Part shown: piece by piece, positions 18,601 to 28,968 of the stretch
How positions within the stretch are numbered: position 1 is the stretch's first letter
Layout of the letters: the number at the start of each line of letters is the position of its first letter
Assembly: GCF_037975245.1 (NCBI RefSeq)
Contig: NC_092569.1
Location: 19,213,501 to 19,277,500 of the forward strand
DNA from: Apostichopus japonicus
Taxonomy: Eukaryota > Echinodermata > Holothuroidea > Aspidochirotida > Stichopodidae
Length of the DNA stretch: 64,000 nt
Reading direction: 5' to 3'
Translations under genes and position numbers: made by a program
The notes under the pieces: model-generated
Seen by the model: the letters and a program-made list of their open reading frames with translations, nothing else
Told to the model about the DNA's origin: nothing
Database searches by the model: none

Positions 18601-21435
18601 GCATGATGCCCATTTGAAAAAAAGCTGAAAATTTGCCGCATATCGTATGAATTAAAATGTTTGAACATATCATAAACGATACAACTTATTATAAAAAATA
18701 TATATAAATGCCCACCTGACAATTTGTTTAACATTTTAGTATAACCATCTGAGACAGTATTTATTTACAGATTAATTGATTTATTGTTAAAAGAGTTAAT
18801 ATGTATAACCAAAGAATAAATGGTTGAATTTAAGGGTCATGAACTCATGGAGATCATATTAATCAAACAAAAGCTCTTTTTTTATCTATCATAATTTAGT
18901 TCTGATGTCTGTTAATGCCACAATACAGTGCATGGGAGATTAAAGTTTGTCTGATAGTTTCAGGGACGGTGGCACCGTCCGCGGGGGGGGGGGGGGGGGG
19001 CACAAGTGGCCATTTTTGGGAATAACAAGTGCTCTAAAACCGAACACACTAAGTCTACCGTTGCAATACCTTTGTACAGTAATTATGAGAGTGCCATCAT
19101 TTGGATGAAAGGAAAACAGTCAAATTTTAGATTGTGTAGGTCGGAATATTCATTTTGAATCTTGGCTTGTCCGCCATATCATATCACATGTCCCATTGAC
19201 GAGCCTCGTATATTCCCCCACCCCACCCCACACCACCCCACCCTCCTCTATACTGCCATCTCCCGAATCGTCGCATAGCTTTAATAAATTGAAAACAAAT
19301 CGTCGCTAAACTGCTTTCGAGTGTGATTTCGAATGAATTCAATAAAGAGGTTCTGTACATCGTCAACTTGACTTACCAAAGAGAGCTTTCTGTGGTATCC
19401 ACGGCTTGATTATAATATTGTTAGCCGTTATTGTTGGACGAGGAGACGTTTCTTTCCAAACGACTGTTTGTGGGAGCCTAGCAAATGCCGCAGCCATCTT
19501 GTCGGTTTTCTCCTGTGATACTGCCTGGACAACTGTTCCCATGGTAACAACGAGTATCCCATGCTCACCAGACTCATTTATAATTCGTTGATATTCCTGC
19601 AGAGACGGAAAATGCAAAACAAAATGACCCTTTTGGAAAAGAAATATTCGTTGGAATAAATATAATTTTAATTGTGATAGTATACCATATATTAGCTACG
19701 TGATACATTTGTTTGTGTGTGTGTGGGTGTTTGCGTCTGTGTGTATGGCAGCCAAAATTTAGCTACAAACGTAATTTTCCCAAAAGAGGTACGGTACATC
19801 ATGGAAAAGTTATACTCGCACGCTTCGCACATGGGCAACATTTTAACTTATGTTCCTTATACACCGCTATCACTGTAATAATTTCCGTATTTAACAGTAC
19901 CTATCTCTCGGGCCCACCGTTCTCGAGAAAGTCTGAATCAACCACTGATTAAAATCAATACAATTACAACGATTTATGACATCGTTCAACACTGGTTTGT
20001 GAAATGAATTACTTGTGACGTCCGACAGACAATTGTCTACAATCTATTCAAGCACAACCAATCCACTTTGTAGGGCTTTAGTTAGAGGATAAACATTTAT
20101 GAGTTGTCACATCCGACCACCTTATTATTACAATGAAGCTTTAATTGTACGAATCTAAGCGACAGGGAATGCATACCATGAACAAAAGAGTGAAATACAT
20201 CCTTCAAAAGACAAGATCATTTTCTATGGATAATTGCTTCCGGCGATGTGGGTAATTGCGTAAACCGTTGTAGAAAACCATCCTAACAGGCGGCTGTTCA
20301 TTACTTTACGACAGCCACAATTCACATTGATCTCACAATAATTATAGTATATCCTATTGTACTTTTGTTGACACAGAAGCAACATTTCATTCTGAACTAA
20401 TTGATTTGGTTAGGAAAGTTTTGAAGCCCAAGCCCCCCCCCCCCGCCCCCCCCCAAGAAAAAAAACTACATGAGAAGCATTTTATACTCAAATCAATCAA
20501 ATTTATCATATTTGTCCATAAATAAATAAGACGTCACGTATTAACGTCTCAGTTCTATCTTTTAGGCCTACCTGGTCGAGAGTGTTCGTATCTTCTATAC
20601 TTAGCCCTCCGACCAGACACGTGGCTGGTAAGTACGGCCTCGTTATGTCGGTAGAAAAGTCGACATTGGCCAACCATACGTCGGCTTGTCCGAATGACGT
20701 AATCGGGCCAACTCGTACTTCCTCAGAGTATTCCGCTGTACCACTGGCTACATGACTCTCAACCAAGACATGGTAAAACATGTAACCAACCGCAGCTCCG
20801 ACACAATTCCGAGTTCTCCAAGCGAATGAAGTTAAATCAACCGTTACGACCTCTAGAAGTATATTCGGCAAAGTCACACAATCCGACGGTGCATTAAACC
20901 AGATATTCGACGTGGAAATATCGGCTGACGTCGTTAGAACTCCATAAGGTATCTTTAATGTACGCATCAGAGAATGATACCAAACGAATGATCCTTCGAA
21001 TAAGACAAAATCAAATTGTGTCGTCGCGATTTCGTCAGACATACGAGTATCGGTCAAGAGATCCACCGTTAGATTGCTGTACATTTCAGCCACGAATAGT
21101 ATTACTCTATATGGCATCATAAACATTTCAAGCGATTCCCATTTGGTTATCGTCTTGTCCGATGCTTGGAAAAAGTCAACGTCCTCTTTCTGGAAATGAG
21201 TGAATATAAAGGAAAAGGTGTCTAAATGCTCCTTCACGGTAATGTCATCTTGATGTACTCTCGGTACCAGGAAAGTGATATTGTGGCCGCGATCATATAA
21301 CTGTAAGGCAATATCTACAGCATCGTTGTAATGGCTTGTTCCTGGTTTGTCAAACACCATCAAAATCTTGGCAGGTCTTGCACCTCCGATATTGTTTAAA
21401 ATAAAAACAAAGAACAGAAAATGCAAAGACACCAT
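15646..21435 (-). CDS. UDP-glycosyltransferase A
   Basis: Four exons: 20572-21435, 19377-19596, 18209-18428, 15646-15922. Phases agree at every junction and the product is 526 aa, the normal UGT length. Membrane-bound UGTs transfer a sugar from a UDP-sugar to small lipophilic acceptors in the ER lumen. Visible features: N-terminal signal sequence (about 1-19), putative catalytic His35 in TSHYND, the donor-binding signature starting at HGGNNGAFEAL (His372) and continuing to ADQFDVSYR, and a C-terminal membrane anchor (IDVYLTLAFLLVVFLYF) with a short basic tail (KKIIVG...). The position usually holding the partner Asp (FDxVxxD) is Glu147. The start is the only ATG before the signal sequence. 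Intron 3 contains two retroelement tails and a satellite. UGT B downstream on the plus axis has the same exon plan. The substrate cannot be inferred. Confidence 0.9.
15970..16460 (-). mobile_element. Non-LTR retrotransposon 3' fragment in UGT A intron 3
   Basis: The minus-strand translation shows the C-terminal tail of a reverse transcriptase polyprotein: RRLRWDLIQVIKIVYG, FMFANSSCTRGH, then in another frame a segment like VVNDWNGLPEKVVLAS. The element ends in a (TTTAG/CTAAA)n tail at about 15975-15997. It lies in the same sense as UGT A. A fragment of the same family sits at 30420-30640. Confidence 0.8.
16865..17600 (+). repeat. Degenerate ~40-bp satellite in UGT A intron 3
   Basis: Repeated units close to TCGGGATGTTGACCTATTCG followed by TCTACATATCAAGTAATTTG. 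The best copies start near 17047, 17090, 17130 and 17171 (spacing 40-43 bp), with more decayed units out to about 17600. Units alternate between GGGATGTTGACC and CATGATGTTGACC forms. Confidence 0.75.
17655..17905 (+). mobile_element. Non-LTR retrotransposon 3' coding fragment
   Basis: A plus-strand frame ends with RAENILNDDYHPATDYF, FLPSGKRMHTFKG and DSFYPSAGKIFN. This pattern (LPSGRR..., NSFxPxAxxLxN) is typical of the C-terminal end of some non-LTR reverse transcriptases. It is antisense to UGT A, in its third intron. No poly(A) or other tail was resolved. Confidence 0.6.
18983..19000. repeat. G homopolymer in UGT A intron 2
   Basis: About 18 consecutive G residues, preceded by a small inverted pair GGACGGTGGCACCGTCC. 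Such tracts are common in this window (also near 20435, 30178, 52307 and 61048) and are prone to sequencing error. Confidence 0.8.
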
Positions 21436-21510
21436 AGTGAAATTAGTCGAAGATCCCCTTATATGTACAACACTGCGTACGGTTAGTGACAGTATAGTAT
21501 CGCGAAATCC

Positions 21511-21520
21511 TCTATAAATA
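21511..21520 (-). promoter_or_regulatory. Candidate TATA-like element of UGT A
   Basis: TATTTATAGA on the minus strand about 76 nt upstream of the UGT A start codon. Spacing would allow a transcription start near 21485 and a short 5' leader. It is a weak match in AT-rich DNA, so this is only a suggestion. Confidence 0.2.
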
Positions 21521-21889
21521 AATCAGTTCAACATTTACTAGTAATGTAAAGCCGATTCAATTCGGTATATCCTTGCATTCAGAGCCCCAAAAATCATTGA
21601 AACTTAAACTGCTTGACAGTGAAAAATAACCAACTTAACAATCCTATCCATATAGCGAGGCTGCCACGTGAAGATCTTCAAGTTGGTTACCCAAGTGAAT
21701 CTATTTACAACTCATTATAGAAATTTACTAAAAATGCCCGGATGTAGTGGTTAAGTCGTCCCTCATCTGTGCAATCTACACGTCGTAATAATGCTCACTC
21801 GAGCCTCTTGGACGGGGTCATTCGGAGACATCGTTTACTCGTTATCGACGTAAGCAATTGCATGGTATACCAGTAACATATCCAAATAA

Positions 21890-22125
21890 AATCAACCTGT
21901 TAGCAAAGTGCTTATCCACTAGAGAGCCTGTGTAAGAGAATGTGTAAAAGTAAGTTGGCCTGACGTTTCGATGATAGCAGGATCTTCTTCAGAGGCTTAA
22001 TGACATGTAACAGTAACAGAAGGGACAAATACACAGATTACAGACAGGTTAATGAGCATGGTGACCCGCACAAAGAGATAGATGTAAGGGGATTAGTAGA
22101 CTAGGGATGGAGAGAAGAAAGAAAG
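21890..22125 (+). repeat. Dispersed repeat R1, copy 2
   Basis: Starts CTGTTAGCAAAGTGCTTATC and continues through ACTAGAGAGCCTGTGTAAGA to the TTGGCCTGACGTTTCGAT signature, then a tail with AGACAGGTTAATGAGCATGG and GGGATGGAGAGAAGAAAGAA. It is closely similar over its length to the copy at 38350. Confidence 0.85.
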
Positions 22126-22311
22126 AAACCAGTATATCTTTCAGAATTCTTCTTTTCAGATCTTCTTTTTCATTCTGACTACAGTCTTTTATAATCTTCG
22201 TGTATTTTTATGTGGACATTGCAGTCTTCATCACTGTCGAGATTATAAAACTCATGATTGGTTTTAATTAACCTCCCGCACCTTTAGAGACTATACTGGC
22301 TGATACCACAG

Positions 22312-22332
22312 AGAGAGAGAGAGAGAGAGAGG
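22312..22332. repeat. (GA)n microsatellite
   Basis: Short run of GA repeats passing into a G tract, about 40 bp left of a hAT-like element. Confidence 0.9.
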
Positions 22333-22371
22333 GGGGAGCGCAAAAATCGATAATTCCATTATAAAACTGGG

Positions 22372-22675
22372 CAGGCGCGAAGCCATGAATTTGCCGAGGG
22401 AGGGGCGAACCTGTAAACAAACTATCAGAGCCGTAGATTCTGCATTGAAAACTATCTAAGCGTAGCGCCACCATATGTTGGCGCTACGCGTACAATAACA
22501 TTTTTGGCTGAAAATGCCTCCCAGGTCGCTGGATATGCCGCAATTCCCAGGCCTTGTAAGTTGCATCTAAGCTTGAAATAACTAGCGATATCATAAAAAC
22601 ATACAAAAAAAATATGCACAAGGGGGCGGTCTCCCCCTTCGCCCGCCCCCCCCCCCTCCCCTGGCTACGCGCCTG
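22372..22675. mobile_element. hAT-like non-autonomous element (family B, copy 1)
   Basis: A 304-bp element starting CAGGCGCGAAGCC and ending GGCTACGCGCCTG. It is flanked by AAACTGGG (22364-22371) and AAATTGGG (22676-22683), a 7/8 match as expected of an aged 8-bp target duplication. It contains a GCGTAGCGCCACC...GGCGCTACGC core shared with other families here. No transposase is present. Confidence 0.85.
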
Positions 22676-23039
22676 AAATTGGGTAGTCAGATTTGTTATA
22701 TTTATGTTTTGGACACTTAATTGTAGGAAGGGATTATACTAGGGAAATATCAAGTTTTAAATCTTTGACCTTTGTTATCCCATTGAAGATTGCTCGAAAA
22801 CGGCCCTTAGCCTATATATCTGCATACCCTCCTGAAAGTTACCGGTCAAGAAACCGCCGGGAATAACGCATTGTCTCTCTTCAAGTGGGATTTAAGACCT
22901 CTTGAAATATAATTATACCTATTCTATGGCTGTCATCTGTATCCCGTGATAACAGGGTATAACGTCAGTATTCAAACATGCTGATAGCCCTTGTACGTTG
23001 TACTTAAAACTGAATAAAACTAAATCATATATCATTACT

Positions 23040-23225
23040 ATAAATACACTAGTGATGATGTATGTATGTGTGTATGTGTGCGTGGGTGTATGTATGTATG
23101 CATATTAGATCCTCCTGCAAGCAGGAACTCGCGAAGAAGCCTCGTTGGCTTATCAAAGCCGCAAGCTGACCGAAGTCAGTCTCTTACATTCATATTTAAC
23201 GTCCATGATTATGAATTGTTAATGA
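23040..23225 (-). mobile_element. SINE-like element (3' part), minus orientation
   Basis: Reads on the minus strand as GACTTCGGTCAGCTTGCGGC, TTTGATAAGCCAA..., CGAGTTCCTGCTTGCAGG, then a (CATA)n-type tail (23055-23104 on plus as TATG repeats). The same module lies downstream of a tRNA-like head at 53805-54055. The head is not seen in this copy, so it is probably 5'-truncated. Confidence 0.75.
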
Positions 23226-24170
23226 TATATGATATATGATTATGATATGTATCAACGACTGCAATTGCTAGAAATCATTTGACCTCAGCTAATATATATA
23301 AGTTCATATTTATTCATATTAATTTCATCCGATTTGGCAGAAATTAATGGGCGGGTTAATTAAATCTGGTGGTGGTTTGGGTGGTTGATAAACTTCGAGG
23401 GACAGTGACTTATAACACATATAGACAGTGGTAACCATGCACAAGATCACACAAGTGCAATCTGCGTCAGTATTTGGGTTGTTTAAAATAAATTACAATC
23501 TTTAGTACGTTTTTTCTGAACTATTCAAGAAAATAACACGTTGTAATAACAAAAGAACACTTAAACTATAAGTAGAGCTTGAAATACTCCCCCGAGAAAG
23601 GAATTATTTTCAATAACAAAAAGGGGTCTCTTCTTATTTATAAAGTAGGGCTGAGCTTTGAATTTTTGAATTAACTGAGAATGTTTCCAGTGTGTTTTTA
23701 CCAAAAGGCAGCACGATTTATGCATTTTTTTTCCTTTTTGTTTTCATTTTACTGTTTTGTTTTGACCATGGATTGGACAAGGCTCTATAACTGTGCTTTA
23801 TGTGTTATCAAGTGACCAATATCCCATTGACTGTAATGTACTGATTCATGTGTCAATGCACATTTGAGAAAAGAAATTTGGATGAACATTAAAAAGGCAA
23901 ACATAAAATCGAACATTTACAATGTGTATCTATGCATTCACACATGTTTGCTTCCAGTTCATTTTTGATACAAACCGTGTCACCTTTCAAAAAATTTTAT
24001 CTCGAAAACGATAAATAGGAATTGATTGCAAATTTCGATAGGATGCTTAGAATTAATATATTCTTCTTTAATCCACCAAAAGACCTTTTTCATCTGGACT
24101 AGCCAAAGTCCGTTCTCTGGCACAAAGTATAGGCTGTATTTTTCGAAAAGAAATGTGTTTCTTGGTACTG

Positions 24171-25275
24171 TTAGGCTATATGATAGTTAATATAACTATA
24201 AGAGAACGCATACCGTATGTTTAATAACTTGTTGATAGCCTGTAACTCGAAACCACTGGGGCCGGATCTACGGTCGTCAACACTGGGTAGAATGGCACTA
24301 ACTTCCGCGCCGGTGTCGATAAAAAAAAATCGATTTGATTGCTTGTAATACACATAAAACAAACGGCTTTTAGTATTAGGGCCAGCTGAACTCGCCGCGA
24401 TTAGTTGCTGGCTTCGGTGTTTTCCGAGCACGGCATTTTTGTGCTTTGTCGCCATACGTGGGATGGTACCAGCATATTTCGCTGGCTGCGGGGGAATCCG
24501 CGCGCTTGCGAGAACTAGATCGACTTCGGCTTTGCGGTCTTGACAGGTCATCTAGCTGTTTCTACAGACGCTCAACCTGTTGTTCTAAGCGTTGTACGTT
24601 AGAAACTTCCGGTGTAGTGGTTGCTACAGCGTTACCAGTATAGATGTGGCTACTTCAAGTATTTTGTCGGCCAGCTCAGCGAGCTGTTCTATAGGTTAAC
24701 GTCATCGCTGCTAGAAGCTAGGACGAGTTGTACATTTGTAGGCAGTCTCTTGAGAAATAGATGTTTGAGGATCGATTCATCGAGCTTCCTAACCCCTAAT
24801 AATTGTTGCATATGTCGCAATAATTGGGACGGTTTTCTGTCACCTAGCGTGACTTCGTTTAGGAGTTGATGTAGACGTTGTTGCTCTTAGACGGCGGTAC
24901 GCTTTATTAACGTGTCTTCAGAGTTTTATATCAATCAGCTTGAGGGGATTTAAAAGCAGATCCCGAACTTCCTGAGCTATGTCGGGGGTTAGTGATGCTA
25001 CGATATATGAATATTTAGTATCTTGCGATGTGACACGCTTTATAAACCAAGGAAAACGTTTCTTCTACGATTCTTCCTTCCGGAGAAACGTTGTCGCGAC
25101 GATTAGGCCGGAAAATATGGCGCGTATCAGCCGATGGCGAAACCGCTACAGTAGGAGTCGGTGTTTCAAGGTCGGGAACTGGTCAGGGAGAGAATTACAA
25201 CACACTACTACAACCTTTCCGGCCTACTTTGGTGCTCGGCAATTTAGCGACACCGTCGTACAAACGGGACCTGGT
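24171..25275 (-). pseudogene. Gypsy-type LTR retrotransposon relic (gag + start of protease)
   Basis: On the minus strand a decayed gag shows YSYIVASLTPDIAQEVRDLL, EQQRLHQLLNEVTLGDRKPS, FLKRLPTNVQLVLAS and EQLAELADKILEVATS. Downstream in a second frame comes an aspartic protease start with IDTGAEVS and SRLFYVYYK, after which similarity ends at about 24180. In-frame stops and frameshifts interrupt gag. No reverse transcriptase, integrase or LTR was found nearby, so this is a truncated dead copy. Gag and retropepsin motifs of this kind are typical of Ty3/Gypsy elements. Confidence 0.85.
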
Positions 25276-26149
25276 TATTTTGGTGTTTAGTTAAGGGGCG
25301 TTTCCAATTAAGGCTTAGTTCTAAATTTAATTGTACCAGATTTTTTATTTTTCCTGATCGCTCGGTTATCACCGAACAACTCACGAAGTATCATTGTTTG
25401 TTTTATTAAGGAAACAAGGAGACAGCAAAAGCATACCATAAATTTTTGAGCCCGTGTGAATCTTTCTGAATCATTCTCTTGGGGGGGGGGGTTGACCTGG
25501 GTTACATATACATACACTTATATATGTGTGTCAATAATTGTCTTTAAGAAAAAGAGGTGGCGGCAGGAATAGCCTGCACATAATGAGATTATACGTGTCG
25601 TTGACTGGTGAAGTTTCAATGTGGAGTTTCAATGACATTTCAAAAATGACTCAAGGATTTTATATCTTTTTCAAATTACTTTAGAGTGAATTCCAGAGGT
25701 TGGCACGACGATTACGAATTTGTGATTGCAGGTTTAGTTTTGTCCTTGAGTAAAGTACATGCATAGATCGAGTTTCTTGAGCGAGTACCGGTAATTATGA
25801 AAGTAGCAGTTATAAGTGAAAAACGAGTCAATGCTTTGTTGGTATAAAAGTCCATGATGAATTTTGTACATGAAAATCCCACCTTGCATGATAGCTATAG
25901 AGATCGTAAAAATTTAAAATGTTCGAGTCTTTAAACAGAAGAGTGCTATGAGAATCACCGTGGATATTTCTGTCTATTCTTTTTCTGTAAGAGATGCAGA
26001 TTAATTAAATAGAGTCTTTTGAGCATTCCCCAAAGTAATAAGCTTTAATGTCGCTTCGATTCGTTTATTTCTTCCTTTAATTGTAGCTTTTACAAACATT
26101 CAATTATAACAATGAATACAGAGTATGATAATTACTAACATTTTACAAA

Positions 26150-27750
26150 AACAATGGCAGAATAATAAAGGAAGAGGGACCAGAAGGAAGTTTGCTGAAA
26201 GAAACTTTTCTAGTCTGGTCCCATTATGGAGTGAAAATTATAGTACTGATTTTAACTCAATAACAAATACATTAACAAATTGTTTTGTAAAATACGTGAA
26301 ATATGCTCTTTCCCAATTTATTTTGTTATCAATTGAAATTCCCAGAAATGTTGTGGATGATCAGTGAGGGCTCATCAATTGACGTGCCTTTCAGAGGTAA
26401 TACGTTAGTGCCATCATATCGTTTGTTATCAAAAATAAGAACATTCTATAAAAATAAGAATGATTTAACTCGGGACAACTTGTTTGCATTAAGCCAAATT
26501 TGTAGAATGTTTGTAAATTCATCCTCTGTACGTAAAATTACATCCTGTAAACTCTTATCTTTTGGAAAATAATTGTAGTTTCATCAGCAAAAAGAATAAA
26601 ATCTGCATTTTTGGGTCATGAATGAAAGTTGTTATTATACAGAAGGAATAATAATGGTCCAAGGATTGATCCTTGAGGGACATGTCCCTATACGTGGAAG
26701 TTTAATTTGGAAGAGTATTTATCATTATAGTGTACATATACTGGACTCTGTTTCGCAAGTAGCTTCCAATTCAGTCATATACAACGTCCCGGAAACCATA
26801 AGCATATATAATTTATTTAAAAGAATGGTGGGTTAATGGTGTCAAATGCAGGCCCGTAGCGAGGAATTTGCCAAGGGAGGGGCGAACCTGTAGGCAAACC
26901 AACAGAGACGTAGATTCGGTATGAAAACTATCTAACTGAGCGTAGCACCACCATGAGCACCACGCGTACAGGAAAAGTTTGGCTGTAAATGCTTCCCGGA
27001 TCGCTGGAAATGGTACTTCCCATGCCTTGTATGTTGCATCTAAGCTTGAAATTACTAGCGATAACATAAAAACATAAAACAAAATATGCTCAAGGAGGGA
27101 GGGGTCTCCCCCCTTCGCCCCCCCCCCTTGGCTACGCGCCTGGTCTAATACCTTTGACAGATCAATGAAGCTTCCTTACTGCTGAAAGTTTGTTGTACAA
27201 TGCTGTTGTAATTTTATCGACTAGATTTATTATATTGCAGTCATATCTGTTGAGTAACTTTTACGGAATCCATACTGTAATGAATATACGATTATATACT
27301 TATGGACAAAACTATAAATTCTGTTGTACATTAAACGTTCGAAAAGTTTCGAAGCACAAGGTAATAGAGAGATAGGCTTTTGGTTAGAGAACCGCTGTTT
27401 GTCGCCGCCATATTTAAAACTGTGGATTATTTATTGCATTTATAATTTCAGAGGGGAATACGCCGTTGGAAAATAAAAGATTAATGATATGCGAGAGTGG
27501 AGCTGCAACAGCATCACCAACATATTTCAGAATCTAATTTTGAAATGTTAACAAAGTAAGGCCGACTTTTCTCAGTTTCATGACAATTAATGATATACTA
27601 AGAAGCTCAGCAAAGTCGGTGGAATTACGAAATTACAAAAGAATAAATATTGAACCGAATCCCTTTAAGAGGATTATATAATGACTGGGTGGAAAGTTCT
27701 TCAGAGAGTTTCTAAGCGACAGATGCAAAATACTGATTAAATTCATTATT
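26150..27750 (-). pseudogene. Non-LTR reverse transcriptase relic, interrupted by a hAT-like element
   Basis: The minus strand carries RT motifs in the expected order but several frames: a PISLLPCASKLFE-like motif (near 27370), SFIDLSKVLDTINPP (near 27160, split by the insertion at 26849-27142), GHVPQGSILGPLLFLLY (near 26680), FFADETTIIF (near 26600, the YxDD-box region with Asp-Glu instead of Asp-Asp) and LQIWLNANKLS (near 26480). Many stops are present. The motif set fits a Jockey/CR1-like element. It is not functional. Confidence 0.85.
26849..27142. mobile_element. hAT-like non-autonomous element (family B, copy 2)
   Basis: A 294-bp element starting CAGGCCCGTAGCGAGG and ending GGCTACGCGCCTG. 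Flanks are GTCAAATG (26841-26848) and GTCTAATA (27143-27150), a 6/8 match. It is homologous along its length to the copy at 22372-22675. It interrupts the RT relic exactly inside the codons for the FIDLSK...DTIN motif, which dates it after the retrotransposon. Confidence 0.85.
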
Positions 27751-28407
27751 TACAGCATAATCGTCTGTTATGAAGTCTGCAAGTAAGGAGAAGAAAGCTG
27801 CTTATGTCCTAGGGATAGCTTAAGGGGATTACAAAGCTGGGATTACTTAGACATGTAAAGACTTGCTAATAGGATTAAAGGATAGAGCTAGAGATGAGGA
27901 GAGGGGTTTAGGGCAGTTGGGCTGTGGCTTTGGTGAGGTGAGGAGCGAAGGGAATAAGGAGAGACAAGGAAAGGGAGAAGCCGGGGTTGTTTGAGAGGAT
28001 AGCGGTGATAGTGTTGCAATGTAGCAGAGGTTGTTATGAAGGCTTGATGTTTTGAGATTGTGAAAGGAAGCAGTGGCATTTTGTGGAGTCCGAAAATAAA
28101 AGAAGAAAATCATCAAATAACATTGTCCTGCATTTATTACCTCAAAATACGTAACATCGTCATTAAATTGCTTCTCCGTTACATATAAAATCAGTATTAC
28201 CATACAAACACTCTTACCTTAACAATCTCATTGTCTCGTCCTCCCTCCTCTATGCCCCCCACATAGCCCGCGTTGTATTGGCCTGTTTATATGAAATTAT
28301 CATAGTTTATGTGGAAATATCATAGCTTATTTGAAAACGAGAACATATAGTTTAAAATTGCTCTCATGTTTAACTAATATGTACACTATATGGAGCAGAT
28401 AAGTACA

Positions 28408-28928
28408 TTAAGAAAGCAAGAAACGTCTTATAACAAACAAGAAAATGACACCACATGAAAGAAAGAAAGCCCAAACGTCCAGCAGGTACTCTTGCACAAA
28501 TCCCATGTATACAGCTTTGCTCTTTAGAAATCTAGTTCCATTGTGTCTGAGTACGTATTCTATCCAGAATGCAGCTCTCTCTGATGGTGGTTCGAAGCCA
28601 TCCCTATATATGGCAGATAACTCCTTGGCTCGTTTTCTGTAACTGTGAAGATTGGGGAAAAGAATATGGTAACAAGGATCAGCTGCTTGTAAATCCAGCT
28701 CCCTAAGCCTCAGTCTATAAAAATTCACTTGGTGACGTAACCATATGATGACGACATTAGTGTCTGTTGGTGCAGTATCACGAACCCCTGGAAAAGGGAG
28801 CAGATATATTATATATATAAACACGTGATCTTACACGTGATCTTATCCAAAAGGTAGAATATATTGATTAGGATAATGAATAGATGACATATTAATTATG
28901 TTTTTGCAAGGAATGCAATTAACATTTC

Positions 28929-28968
<40 letters not shown>

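Noticed and set aside
27847-28203. 118-aa minus-strand frame rich in Ser, Pro and Leu
   Set aside because: Purine/pyrimidine-biased DNA downstream of UGT B exon 4; no domain, no splice support.
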